Shown: positions 18,576 through 27,194 of the stretch, piece by piece
Layout: the number at the start of each line of letters is the position of its first letter
Position numbering within the stretch: position 1 is the first letter of the stretch
DNA from: Alkaliphilus metalliredigens QYMF
GTDB taxonomy: Bacteria > Bacillota > Clostridia > Peptostreptococcales > Natronincolaceae
Length of the DNA: 64,000 bases
Assembly: GCF_000016985.1 (NCBI RefSeq)
Contig: NC_009633.1
Coordinates: forward strand, 3,763,539 to 3,827,538
Direction of reading: 5' to 3'
Made by a program: the position numbers and the translations under genes
Notes under the pieces: model-generated
Told to the model about the DNA's origin: nothing
Databases searched by the model: none
Seen by the model: the letters and a program-made list of their open reading frames with translations, nothing else

Positions 18576-20231
18576 ATATTCATCAATTAACATGATAATG
18601 TCTTTTTGTATCTCTCCTATACGCCAAAATGAAACGCCTTTGACACCATAAAATTTAGCCAAAAGTATCTTACTTTCGATACTTTTTTGATCTTCATAAC
18701 GCACGAGCCTTCTGCTTTCCTGACCATTTTCATTGAGGGTGTATCTATAATATGGAGTGAGGGTTTCCACGGAAATCCCACTTGAGAATGAATCATGATT
18801 TTGATATGTACTAAGAGATTCATATATGATGCCCATGGCCGGAGAGCGGAACTCTCTGAAGGGTAGTCCATTTCGATTTTCAGTAATCCATTGGGTCCCC
18901 GCTACTACCTGTAGACCCAAGATAATTTTGTCCCTTGGTACCCCACTGTCAATTAAATTTCCAAGGGCTTCATGAACACGGTCAAAGGGCGCATGGTCTG
19001 TTAACATATTTTGATTGTTACTTTCATGATAATCATGAGCCATTAAATTGATTTCATCAGCTACTTCTGCAATTCCTTTATAATCATACCCATCATAAAA
19101 CCCCGAAACATTATTAGGATGTACTGCTACTGTAAGTTCATATCCTTCGGGCTCTAATGCTTTCTTTAACTCTTTTAAAAAGGATACGTAATGTTGTCGA
19201 TATCCTTTCTCTGTATCTCTAATACTTTCTAAATCCATCACAATACCGGTAAATCCATAGGTTCCTAAAGCTTCTACAATATCTTTAATTACCTTATTCT
19301 GATATGACTTATTCTCTAGTAGAGGATAAATTAATTCTCGGTCATTCTCAGTTAACATCAATTTTTTATTGACATTAAAATCATCCACTTTTTTTAATGC
19401 TGATTCATGGCCCCGTGGCAGCTTATAATCGCTTTTTTCATTGTCCATGGAAAAAACAATGTTTCCATTACTGGCTTTCTTTAATGAGCTCCATCCAAAA
19501 ACGATTTCATCAAAGACCTTTGTATCCTCAATCTGCTTAAAAGAGTCAATGGCATAGTAGCTAATTTGCTTTAATTCCGTTTTGTTTTGCAAGAATTTGT
19601 AAAGTAAGATAACAGCTTCAGCCCTTGTGGCTGTATGATTCGGTTTAAATGTAAATCCTTCTGCTTGTGCATATCCTGATATGATTCCTATTTCAGAGGC
19701 CTTCTGAATATAAGGTCTCATTTGAGCAGATATGTTTCCATCATCTAAAAAGTGAGTAGCAATTTTTTCTCGATTGCTTTCAATCTCTATTCCCAGTCCT
19801 CGCACAACCATCATTGCAATTTCACTTCTTGTAATGGCTTTCTCTGGTTGGAATTTCAAGTTGGGGTAATCCTCAGGTACGATAATTCCTTGTTTAACAG
19901 CTTGTTGAATAAAAGGATACGCCCAATGAGTACTTGTCACATCTTGAAAGGTTTGTTTCATATCCATTTTTTGCTTCGGATCTCCTTGGGCACGAACTAA
20001 CATCGTTATTAACTCTGCCCTTGAAATATCATTTTGTGGTTTAAATGTCCCATCTGGGTACCCGCTGACTATTCTTAAATGCTGAAATAAATAAAGCACA
20101 GTCTCATGTTCTTGACGAATCCAATGATTGCTAATATCTTTTAATGTAGTAATTCTTCCACTGGCCACACTAGGTACTGCGCTACCAATGAAAATCATCA
20201 TAATTAATAAGTAGGTCATCCATTTTTTCAT
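18564..20231 (-). CDS. Secreted GH18-like glycosidase with three N-terminal SLH repeats
   Basis: 555 residues from the ATG at 20231, which follows GAAGGG and opens a signal peptide (MKKWMTYLLIMMIFIGSAVP; cut near VASG). Three SLH repeats occupy about residues 25-225 (WIRQEHETVLYLFQHLRIVS, then two with TRSEIAMMV and TRAEAVILLY). The rest is a GH18 barrel of the YaaH/SleL type; GIVMDLESI carries the acidic pair in place of DxxDxDxE, with the Glu as acid, and MAHDYHESNNQ follows. Such enzymes cut N-acetylglucosamine bonds in cortex peptidoglycan. The SLH region should anchor it to the wall. An in-frame ATG at 20270 would lengthen the N-terminus ahead of the signal peptide and is unlikely. Confidence 0.9.
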   Translation of the reverse strand: MKKWMTYLLIMMIFIGSAVPSVASGRITTLKDISNHWIRQEHETVLYLFQHLRIVSGYPDGTFKPQNDISRAELITMLVRAQGDPKQKMDMKQTFQDVTSTHWAYPFIQQAVKQGIIVPEDYPNLKFQPEKAITRSEIAMMVVRGLGIEIESNREKIATHFLDDGNISAQMRPYIQKASEIGIISGYAQAEGFTFKPNHTATRAEAVILLYKFLQNKTELKQISYYAIDSFKQIEDTKVFDEIVFGWSSLKKASNGNIVFSMDNEKSDYKLPRGHESALKKVDDFNVNKKLMLTENDRELIYPLLENKSYQNKVIKDIVEALGTYGFTGIVMDLESIRDTEKGYRQHYVSFLKELKKALEPEGYELTVAVHPNNVSGFYDGYDYKGIAEVADEINLMAHDYHESNNQNMLTDHAPFDRVHEALGNLIDSGVPRDKIILGLQVVAGTQWITENRNGLPFREFRSPAMGIIYESLSTYQNHDSFSSGISVETLTPYYRYTLNENGQESRRLVRYEDQKSIESKILLAKFYGVKGVSFWRIGEIQKDIIMLIDEYGSN

Positions 20232-20428
20232 GGTGAACCCTTCCCTTCTACTTTGTCTCTTATGGCACAATGTTACTTATACTAAATTATACCATAACTG
20301 CTCCCATTGATTTATTTCAGTCTCTTTACAAATTTGAACCACAAAAATAATCTTCGATGTTTCACTGATACAACTGCACTCCCCAATGTATAGGAAATTA
20401 AAGACCATAATTTACTATACATCAAAAA

Positions 20429-20459
20429 AACACCCTATACTTTTAAGATATAGGGTGTT
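20429..20459 (-). terminator. Terminator of the LysM gene
   Basis: AACACCCTATA/TATAGGGTGTT, 11-bp stem with a 9-nt loop, followed by TTTTTTG on the minus strand. Confidence 0.9.
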
Positions 20460-20474
20460 CTTCTATTTATCCAA

Positions 20475-21290
20475 CTACCTACATTGTGCTAAGCTTCCTC
20501 TTAAGAAAACAGGACCCGTTGGTGCTTTCACTGCTGATTTTTCTGCTGTTACGATAATTTCATCGTATCCTCTCCAGCTACCAGTATCCTTAGCATATCC
20601 TGCTCTGATTCCTGGTACGTTGCAATCCTTTAGGTCTACTCTATAATATTTAGGTGCGTCTCGATCAACAACCCATGCATAGTAACAAGTATACTCTCCA
20701 TCATCAATGGTTGTGTAGCACGGTAGGCCAAATGTCGTAATCCAAATTGTTGGATCATCTAGGTTAATAAATGCGGTTCCACCTAGCACTCCAGTTCTTT
20801 CCGGTCTTAATGCAACACGACAGATCCCCTCTGGAAGTGGTGCATCAGGCACAGGTACACATATTTGCTGTCCAACATCCAATACATTTGGATCTGCCAC
20901 CTGGGGATTTGCTTGGATCAATCTTTGTAAAGTCACACCAAATCTTCTGGCAATATTAAACATTGTATCTCCACGCTGGACAACATAAATCGTTCCATCC
21001 GGACAGAATGGTCCTGGTGGTGGGGGGGGTACGACTACAGTCGGCACACAAATCCGCTGACCCACGAAAATGACATTGGGATTAGTCACCTGTGGATTTG
21101 CTTGGATTAATGCCTGTAAACTTATTCCGAATTGATTTGCGATTCTAAACATACTATCTCCAGGGCGCACTGTATATATGGTTCCACCGGGACATCTTGG
21201 TGGCTCTGGCATAGTTGGTTGTTGGCTTGCCATTGGAGGCATGCCATAACCATAGGAATTTTCATAGGGGTTAGGATAATTATGATACAT
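20475..21290 (-). CDS. LysM double-repeat protein, SafA/spore-coat-like
   Basis: 271 residues from an ATG with AGGAGGAAG in front. A Pro/Tyr-rich opening (MYHNYPNPYENSYGYG) precedes LysM 1 (about 38-82) and LysM 2 (about 100-145), each with GDTMF/GDSMF, ANPQV and ICVP, joined by a Pro-rich linker. The C-terminal half holds five or so Cys and an unfamiliar Cys-rich domain. No signal peptide. LysM binds peptidoglycan or chitin-like glycan; a cytosolic LysM protein with a Tyr/Pro-rich head is typical of the mother-cell spore-coat protein SafA, so I suggest a spore-coat role. It has its own terminator. Confidence 0.8.
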   Translation of the reverse strand: MYHNYPNPYENSYGYGMPPMASQQPTMPEPPRCPGGTIYTVRPGDSMFRIANQFGISLQALIQANPQVTNPNVIFVGQRICVPTVVVPPPPPGPFCPDGTIYVVQRGDTMFNIARRFGVTLQRLIQANPQVADPNVLDVGQQICVPVPDAPLPEGICRVALRPERTGVLGGTAFINLDDPTIWITTFGLPCYTTIDDGEYTCYYAWVVDRDAPKYYRVDLKDCNVPGIRAGYAKDTGSWRGYDEIIVTAEKSAVKAPTGPVFLRGSLAQCR

Positions 21291-21396
21291 AGTCTTCCTC
21301 CTCTCAATATTCTCATTATCAGTATATGTGAATAATATTTTTTGGTTAATAAAAAAGATGGCCGAATTCATTATTTTATAGAAGAGTAGACAAAAA

Positions 21397-21423
21397 AAAT
21401 CTCAAGATAACTCTTGAGATTTT
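21397..21423 (-). terminator. Terminator of the AhpD-like selenoprotein gene
   Basis: Minus strand: AAAATCTCAAGA and TCTTGAGATTTT (11-12 bp, 5-nt loop), ending in a run of T, 19 bases after the stop. Confidence 0.8.
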
Positions 21424-21441
21424 AAGTAGTGTTAAGTAGTA

Positions 21442-21972
21442 TTAAGCAGTAATGTCAACTTTTAATGCATTATTAAAACGATTAAAATAGTTAAAGCACC
21501 CTATGACGCAGGCTATTTCGATGACTTGTCCCTCATCAAAGTGTTCCCTAAGCCGATTCCACAAATCATCCTTTACTGCATTTGAATCTAATGTCATCAC
21601 TTGTGCAAATTCTAATGCCACAAACTCTCTTTCTGTAAATTTTGAGGGATCTTTGAGTCCTGCCTCCATTTGAGCCATGGCTTCCTCTGAGACTCCGAAC
21701 CGCTTTGCCAAAGCAGTATGTGAGGATAGTCAGTAGCCACAATCATTCAACTGTGACACCCTAACCGCGACCATTTCCTTTAGCTTAATGTCCACAGTGC
21801 CTGTTTGTAGAATTGTTGAGAAATGTTCATATGCCGTTTCTAGTATTTTGGGTCTATGAGCCAGTGTTCGAAACATGTTTGGCACATTCCCTCGTTGTTC
21901 TAGAAAATTTTCAAAAATCTCCTTCGCTTCTTCAGTTGCATTTTCCAATGATACCGGTTTGATTCTAGCCAT
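21442..21972 (-). CDS. AhpD-like (carboxymuconolactone decarboxylase fold) selenoprotein with in-frame UGA
   Basis: The gene is split only by TGA at 21730-21732. Reading through gives 176 residues with Sec at 81, in NDCGYULSSHTALAKRFG: the CxxU-xxx-H array that replaces the CxxC-xxx-H of AhpD/CMD alkylhydroperoxidases, with the preceding helix ending VAVRVSQLND. Downstream, FTEREFVALEFAQVMT and VIEIACVIGCFNYFNRFNN are the usual second half. The message folds CTGCTTT-GGC-AAAGCGG 13 bases after the UGA, a good SECIS candidate with a G-rich loop. The ATG at 21972 follows AAAGGA by 11 bases; a TTG upstream is less likely. The expected role is peroxide reduction or disulfide chemistry. Both halves in phase and normal length argue against a pseudogene. 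Confidence 0.92.
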
Positions 21973-22125
21973 CCTCACTTCAATCCTTTCATTAGGAAAT
22001 TTCAATTCATCAGTACATTAAAACTTCATGTTCCTCTATATATAGTTCTCCTACTGTATAGATTTCCCTTTTTTCTATCTTCAATCCAGCTTTGATTTTT
22101 TTGGTTTTACATCCTCACGAAAACA

Positions 22126-22143
22126 GCAGCGGTTTCCCGCTGC
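22126..22143 (-). terminator. Terminator of the DUF378 gene
   Basis: GCAGCGG/CCGCTGC with a 4-nt loop, followed by TGTTTTCG on the minus strand; directly after the stop. Confidence 0.75.
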
Positions 22144-22145
22144 CT

Positions 22146-22334
22146 TTATCTCCTTAAAAAGAGCATGACTAATGTGAAAATACCCGATAGTCCAATTAAG
22201 CTATAGATAATCCTTGTCACGATGGATCTAGGTCCTCCAAAGAGCTTTTCTACAATATTACATCCAAATAATCCAATTAATCCCCAGTTAATCGCTCCAA
22301 TAATAATGAGTACTAGCGCAATCCATGTAAACAT
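22146..22334 (-). CDS. DUF378 membrane protein (YuzA-like)
   Basis: 62 residues, two hydrophobic segments. The AINWGLIGLFGCNIVEKLFG stretch is the DUF378 signature; it is followed by RIIYSLIGLSGI. Function is unknown. The start ATG has an AGAGGGGGGAG site and the gene is followed by a terminator, so it is a single-gene unit. Distribution is wide among Firmicutes. Confidence 0.9.
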   Translation of the reverse strand: MFTWIALVLIIIGAINWGLIGLFGCNIVEKLFGGPRSIVTRIIYSLIGLSGIFTLVMLFLRR

Positions 22335-22447
22335 ATATACTCCCCCCTCTTCTATCCTATTTTCACTTTTTCAAATAGGTTATCCGCTAGTTCATATATA
22401 TGACACATCTTCTCTTTATATGAAGAAATACCACAATTACTTGGAAT

Positions 22448-22822
22448 TTACGATCCTTTTTCTACCATCTGAAACAGGGTAGCAAACTCATCTTGTTTAA
22501 TCTGTATTTCATAATCGCTGTATTGAAACTCAAAATTCAACACTTGGGACAATAGATCTACATTATTTAAAAAATGAATCGTGGCCCAATTATTTGACTC
22601 AGAGGTGTTAAAACGAATTACCACACTTCTTATTTCCGATAATTGAATCCTAGACATAATTGTACTATCGACGAAGGGTAAAGCCACATTAATACTACGA
22701 TGTCCCAGGGGAATAAACAGATCAACATCTCCCCACTGATCTTCATCCCGGATCGTCCTGACTTCAAAATCGCTACATAAGATAAATGAGCCTCGCTCAT
22801 ATGTTTTATGCTTACTCTTCAT
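22448..22822 (-). CDS. Hypothetical cytosolic protein, 124 residues
   Basis: Not recognised. A soluble, beta-rich sequence without signal peptide or Cys pair: FILCSDFEVRTIRDEDQWGD, VDLFIPLGHRSINVALPF, SRIQLSEIRSVVIRFN and a C-terminal amphipathic stretch. Start supported by AAGAGGG. It stands between the DUF378 gene and the dehydrogenase on the same strand, with a 92-base gap to the latter. Confidence 0.7.
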   Translation of the reverse strand: MKSKHKTYERGSFILCSDFEVRTIRDEDQWGDVDLFIPLGHRSINVALPFVDSTIMSRIQLSEIRSVVIRFNTSESNNWATIHFLNNVDLLSQVLNFEFQYSDYEIQIKQDEFATLFQMVEKGS

Positions 22823-22913
22823 TCATAACCCTCTTTTCTCGACTTAGGCTTCTCCAGTAAAATAATCGATATGAAAGTCTTTCTTCACTAATTATTTTGT
22901 TTATCATACCTTA

Positions 22914-23855
22914 TTAATATCCTTTTGCTAGATTTAAGACATTAACCAATTCATTTTCTTCACTGTAACGCTTTAAGTTTTCATAAATAAGACTAAATCG
23001 CCTCTCATTGCGCATTTCTGAAATCCATGAGTTATGGGGTGTAACAATGACATTATCCAGCTTCCACAAGGGACTTTCCTCCCACAAGGGTTCTTCTTCA
23101 AATACATCTAGAGCCACACCTAATAGGTTCCCCTCTTGCATGTGTTTAATGAGGGCCTTTTCATCAATAATACTTCCTCTAGACACATTAATTAGCACAG
23201 CATCTTTTTTCATTTCTTTTAATCTAACTTCATTGATTAAGTGATGGGTCTCTTTAGTATAAGGGATGGTTAAGACCACTACATCGCTGATTTTTAATAC
23301 TTCTTCCAATTCTCTGACTGGATAGCATTGTTCAAAATAGGGTGCCTCTGTTCCCTCGGTATTAACCCCTATGACTTTGGCTTCAAATCCCCGAAGTCTT
23401 TTTGCTGACTCCACTGCAATACTGCCGGTTCCAATAAAGGCAACCTTTTTACCATAGAGCTCCAATAGACCGGTTCTCATCTTCCAGGTCTTCAGTTGTT
23501 GTTGTTCATAAAGCTGATGGGTCTGCTTATAAATTTCTAGTATTTTAAGTACAACCCATTCACCCATTGGAATACTATAACCGCCTTTATTGTTAGTGAG
23601 TATCATTCCTTGCTCCTTTATCACATCTACTGGCGCTTGATCGATACCAATACTGGACAATTGAATCCATTTAAGATCTCTCATCTTCTTAATATCTAAA
23701 CTGCGAAATGGATTATAACAAACCAATACCTCTACATCCTGCATCTCTTCACTATATGTAACATTCTTCTCATCAACAACGAGCAATTCATAGCCCAGTG
23801 CTCTAATTGAATCCATTTTTTCCTGACCATAATCATAAGTAAATAATGCCTTCAA
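22914..23855 (-). CDS. D-isomer 2-hydroxyacid dehydrogenase (NAD-dependent)
   Basis: About 313 residues. Rossmann motif GKKVAFIGTGSIAVESAKRL; catalytic triad in NVSRGSIID (Arg-containing), VFEEEPLW (Glu) and VTPHNSW (His). NAD specificity and a hydroxypyruvate, glyoxylate or phosphoglycerate-like substrate are suggested, not proven. The TTG at 23855, behind AAGGGAG with 8 bases between, is preferred over an ATG at 23906 that has no ribosome site. A decayed paralogous scrap lies at 1302-1430. It is upstream and divergent of an HD-domain gene. Confidence 0.85.
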   Translation of the reverse strand: MKALFTYDYGQEKMDSIRALGYELLVVDEKNVTYSEEMQDVEVLVCYNPFRSLDIKKMRDLKWIQLSSIGIDQAPVDVIKEQGMILTNNKGGYSIPMGEWVVLKILEIYKQTHQLYEQQQLKTWKMRTGLLELYGKKVAFIGTGSIAVESAKRLRGFEAKVIGVNTEGTEAPYFEQCYPVRELEEVLKISDVVVLTIPYTKETHHLINEVRLKEMKKDAVLINVSRGSIIDEKALIKHMQEGNLLGVALDVFEEEPLWEESPLWKLDNVIVTPHNSWISEMRNERRFSLIYENLKRYSEENELVNVLNLAKGY

Positions 23856-24088
23856 ATTTAACACTCCCTTTTTCAGTTCGGTTCTACTGGTAGATAGAAT
23901 CTCCATTATCTATTATTATATAACCAATCCCTTTAGAATCCAAACAATCTTGTCTTTTATATAGAAATTTCTTATCCGTAAATTGAATTCCGAGACCCGA
24001 TACTGTACAATATATAAGTAAGATACCATCTTTCACTTGAACTTTAGCACTTAAATCGAAAAAATACTGTTGATGAGGAGCCTTAACA

Positions 24089-24571
24089 ATGTTATATAGA
24101 GTCAAACAATTCACCCAAGGAGTAACAGCAAAGGTTCTTGAGGAAGACCATGCTTTCATCGAAAGACATTTAAACACACAAGAATCAGCCCTCTTCTATG
24201 AATTACGGATCAGTGAGCAAAGACATTCTTTAAATGTAGCCTATGGCTGTCAATCAAATTCCCCCCAAAATATAATGCTTATTCGGGGAGCCTTGCTCCA
24301 CGACATTGGTAAAATTGGTAGTAATTTAACGCTCCTCAATAAATCCTTTGTGGTTATGGCCATAAAGCTTAACCTCAAGGAATCCCTCTTACCCTCTTTT
24401 GTCAAAAAAGCCCTATATTTTAAATATCATCATCCCCTACTTGGTTATGAGATGTTAAAATCCATTGAGTTAGAGGAGGATATCTTGCGTTTAGTTCGAG
24501 ATCACCATCTCCCTAATGAGGACCACTGGGAGCCTATGACTATATTGCAGCACTTTGATGAATTAAATTAA
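24089..24571 (+). CDS. HD-domain phosphohydrolase-like protein
   Basis: 160 residues. The HD metal set is visible: RHSLNVAYG (His), LLHDIGKIG (His-Asp), YHHPLLGYEML and VRDHHLPNED (His pair and Asp). This is an HDIG-type arrangement close to the minimal HD-GYP/HDOD core but without the GYP loop. A metal-dependent nucleotide or phosphate hydrolase is likely; substrate unknown. Start by GAGGAG. Transcribed alone, with a shared terminator against prfC. Confidence 0.78.
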   Translation: MLYRVKQFTQGVTAKVLEEDHAFIERHLNTQESALFYELRISEQRHSLNVAYGCQSNSPQNIMLIRGALLHDIGKIGSNLTLLNKSFVVMAIKLNLKESLLPSFVKKALYFKYHHPLLGYEMLKSIELEEDILRLVRDHHLPNEDHWEPMTILQHFDELN

Positions 24572-24622
24572 TTGCTTTTTATGTCCTTAGTTCTCTTGGA
24601 TCATAATAAGTATAAGTCAAAA

Positions 24623-24659
24623 AACAATAAACGAGTGCAGGATGCACTCGTTTATTGTT
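24623..24659. terminator. Bidirectional terminator between the HD gene and prfC
   Basis: AACAATAAACGAGTGCA, loop GGA, and its exact complement: 17-bp stem with A/T ends on both sides, between converging genes. Confidence 0.92.
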
Positions 24660-24664
24660 TACTT

Positions 24665-26275
24665 TTATTTAAAGCTTCTAGCTGAAATTTCTTTCAACAC
24701 AGCCCCTTCATTTCTATCTAATACTCTTTGAATAGACCATTCATTTTGGAACAATATCACGGGCTTATCATCTTCATCATTTACAATTAATGTATCTGTT
24801 GTTCCTTTAAATCGATCTGAATCAAATCCATCCATTTCAATCCAACGAACATGTTTAAATGGTAGCTGTTGCATTAGAATATTAACATTGTATTCATTCT
24901 TCAAACGATATTCTAATACCTCAAATTGCAATGCACCTACCACACCAACAATGATCTCTTCAGTCCCGATGTTCAGCTCTTTGTAAACTTGGATGGCACC
25001 TTCTTCTGCCAGCTGTGTGATCCCCTTAATAAAATGCTTACGCTTCATGGAATCCTTAGCATATATCTTAGCAAAGTGTTCTGGTGAAAACACAGGAATT
25101 CCTTCATATTGGATTTTAGAATCGTCTTCGCATAAAGTATCCCCAATTTTGAAAATACCTGGGTCATGAATCCCGATAATGTCTCCTGGGTAAGCTCGTT
25201 CCACCACGGCACGCTCCTGTGCTAAAAATTGTTGTGGTTGAGAGAGTTTTACCTTTTTGTTGTGTCTGACGTGATTGACTTCCATGCTTTTTACAAACTC
25301 TCCAGAACAAATACGAATAAATGCCAGTCGATCTCGATGAGCTGGATTCATATTGGCTTGGATTTTAAAGACGAAGCCTGTAAAGTTTTTACTTTCAGGA
25401 TCTACTTCTCCTGCGTTACTCACACGAGGTGTAGGGGGTTTTGTCAATTTTAAAAATGACTCTAAGAAAGGTTGGACGCCAAAGTTTGTCATGGCGCTAC
25501 CAAAAAACATTGGCGTTAATTCACCCTTGGCTATCTTCTCTAAGTCGAATTCATCTCCAGCCGTGTCTAGAAGTTCGATTTCCTCCTGTAGCTGTTCATA
25601 CATCTCTGTTCCTAATAACCCCTTAAATTTTTCATCACTTGCATCTCCTACAGTGGATTTCACTACGTTTTGTCCATGATTCCCACCATGAAATAACTCC
25701 ACTTGAGACTTATCCCGATTGTAAATTCCCTTAAAGTTCCCATCGGTCCCGATAGGCCAATTCATTGGATAAGAACGAATTCCTAATACATTCTCAATTT
25801 CCTCCATCAATTCGAAGGGGTCTTTTCCTGCTCTGTCTAGCTTATTCACAAATGTAAAGATTGGGATTCCCCTCATTTTACAAACTTGAAAAAGCTTTTT
25901 CGTTTGTGCCTCGACTCCCTTAGCACAGTCGATTACCATTACAGCGCTATCGGCAGCCATTAAGGTTCGATAGGTATCTTCACTGAAGTCCTGATGACCC
26001 GGCGTATCTAAAATGTTAACACAGTACCCATCATATCCAAATTGAAGCACACTGGAGGTAACAGAAATTCCTCTTTGCTTTTCGATTTCCATCCAGTCAG
26101 ATACCGCATGTTTTTGTGCTCGTCTGGATTTGACTGATCCTGCTAAACGAATTGCGCCTCCGTAAAGCAATAATTTTTCTGTTAATGTTGTCTTTCCTGC
26201 ATCAGGGTGAGAGATAATGGCAAAGTTTCTTCTTCTTCTCACTTCATCTAAAAAATTTACTTGTTTTTGACTCAT
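24665..26275 (-). CDS. prfC: Peptide chain release factor 3
   Basis: 536 residues. The ribosome-dependent GTPase recycles RF1/RF2. Motifs: ISHPDAGKTTLTEKLL (P-loop), KQRGISVTSSV (switch I), LDTPGHQDFSEDTYR, FVNKLDRAGKDP and the RF3-type domains II and III (MKRKHFIKGITQLAEEGAIQ). The length fits the family. Start ATG behind AGAGGAA. It has its own shared terminator and, upstream, a long hairpin next to the ECF gene. Confidence 0.96.
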   Translation of the reverse strand: MSQKQVNFLDEVRRRRNFAIISHPDAGKTTLTEKLLLYGGAIRLAGSVKSRRAQKHAVSDWMEIEKQRGISVTSSVLQFGYDGYCVNILDTPGHQDFSEDTYRTLMAADSAVMVIDCAKGVEAQTKKLFQVCKMRGIPIFTFVNKLDRAGKDPFELMEEIENVLGIRSYPMNWPIGTDGNFKGIYNRDKSQVELFHGGNHGQNVVKSTVGDASDEKFKGLLGTEMYEQLQEEIELLDTAGDEFDLEKIAKGELTPMFFGSAMTNFGVQPFLESFLKLTKPPTPRVSNAGEVDPESKNFTGFVFKIQANMNPAHRDRLAFIRICSGEFVKSMEVNHVRHNKKVKLSQPQQFLAQERAVVERAYPGDIIGIHDPGIFKIGDTLCEDDSKIQYEGIPVFSPEHFAKIYAKDSMKRKHFIKGITQLAEEGAIQVYKELNIGTEEIIVGVVGALQFEVLEYRLKNEYNVNILMQQLPFKHVRWIEMDGFDSDRFKGTTDTLIVNDEDDKPVILFQNEWSIQRVLDRNEGAVLKEISARSFK

Positions 26276-26391
26276 TTTTATTCCTCTTTCTATTTATAAT
26301 TTATATGCTATCTATACTTTTTCTAATCTATCATAAGACAATACATTTGATTTTACCTTTTTTGAGGCCCTTCTGTCAATTTTTCATCTTG

Positions 26392-26454
26392 ATTTTTTAT
26401 ATAATGGGAAAGCAAAACTTTCCTATTATATAAAAAAGAAGTAGAAATTCTACT
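26392..26454 (-). terminator. Terminator and long hairpin between the ECF gene and prfC
   Basis: Two structures in tandem. Right after the ECF gene: AGTAGAA/TTCTACT then T6 on the minus strand. Next to it a long stem, TTTTTATATAAT-GGGAAAG against CTTTCCT-ATTATATAAAAA with a 5-nt loop, on the order of 18 bp, A-rich on one side and T-rich on the other. Confidence 0.75.
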
Positions 26455-26457
26455 CCT

Positions 26458-26979
26458 CTATTTTAATATATATTTTTGAAAGTATTTTGTTCTTTTTAAA
26501 GCGACTCCAATGGGTACAAATAAAATTGCGCCACCAATTCCTTGAATCAGGTTAGCTGGTACACTTACTAAGGATATTGCGAAGCTTCCCTTCATGAGTC
26601 CCCCAGCCACAAAATATCCGCCTACCATCCATAGTGCACCTACAATTAAGCTTGCAATATTTCGTGTGTTCATCACTTCTTCATTTTCTTGATTTGCAAT
26701 GGCACCTACCATATAACCCATAAGCCCCTTAATAATCAATGTTGGTATGGCCCAATGTGTATATCCTAATAGAACATCAGCTAAGGCCGATCCAGCCCCA
26801 GCTGCAATGGCTCCTTTTCTCTTGCCAAAAAGGATGGCAGCCAAGAAGATCATACTGTCTCCCATATGAATAAAGCCTTCTGTTGCTGGAACAGGCACTG
26901 TAATGGCCATTGTTGCTACTGCCACTAATGCAGTTAATAAACCTAAAATTGCTAAATCCTGTACTGATTGTTGTCTCAT
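26458..26979 (-). CDS. ECF transporter S component (riboflavin/vitamin-type)
   Basis: 173 residues, five or six hydrophobic segments. The pattern TALVAVATMAITVPVPATEG and GDSMIFLAAILFGKRKGAIA, with SALADVLLGYTHWAIPTLII, is that of the ECF S components that bind vitamins outside the cell and pair with an EcfT/A/A' module encoded elsewhere. The vitamin is not readable from the sequence. The ATG at 26979 follows GAGAGG; another ATG at 26988 lies too near that site. Its promoter is embedded in an inverted-repeat pair (27010-27108). Confidence 0.8.
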   Translation of the reverse strand: MRQQSVQDLAILGLLTALVAVATMAITVPVPATEGFIHMGDSMIFLAAILFGKRKGAIAAGAGSALADVLLGYTHWAIPTLIIKGLMGYMVGAIANQENEEVMNTRNIASLIVGALWMVGGYFVAGGLMKGSFAISLVSVPANLIQGIGGAILFVPIGVALKRTKYFQKYILK

Positions 26980-27009
26980 TCCTCTCATCCTCTCTTTATT
27001 GTATGTATG

Positions 27010-27108
27010 TTGTATCGGTGTATGATTACAATTTTATTCTACCATAAAGATATCCGCCTGTAAACGTTGAATTCACTATTTACTTATATATATTTGCACC
27101 GATACAAT
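27010..27108 (-). promoter_or_regulatory. Promoter of the ECF gene flanked by an inverted repeat
   Basis: A near-consensus promoter, TTTACA (27059-27064) and TAGAAT (27036-27041) spaced by 17, reads towards the ECF gene. TTGTATCGGTG (27010-27020 on the plus strand) and CACCGATACAA (27098-27108) flank it as an 11-bp exact inverted repeat, with 78 bases between. The arrangement fits a regulator binding on both sides of the promoter. Confidence 0.65.
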
Positions 27109-27127
27109 TCTGCTTATTCTCAAAACG

Positions 27128-27155
27128 AAAACCTAGATATCCGATATCCAGGTTT
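27128..27155 (-). terminator. Terminator of the EamA gene
   Basis: Minus strand: AAACCTGGATAT and ATATCTAGGTTT (12 bp, one G-U) with a short loop, then TTCGTTTTG. Confidence 0.7.
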
Positions 27156-27194
27156 CCTGACATTGACATATTTTTTGGAGGGTAAAGACAATCC

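Noticed and set aside
21442-22005. AhpD-like gene as a nonsense-disrupted pseudogene or two genes
   Set aside because: The two halves stay in one frame, the UGA replaces the active-site Cys exactly, and no ribosome site precedes the second half.
25353-25679. Plus-strand open frames inside prfC
   Set aside because: Antisense to a well-supported coding sequence, no ribosome site and no family resemblance.
26980-27194. TPP or other vitamin riboswitch upstream of the ECF gene
   Set aside because: No CUGAGA/ACCUGA or other conserved cores; only the promoter and inverted repeat are seen.
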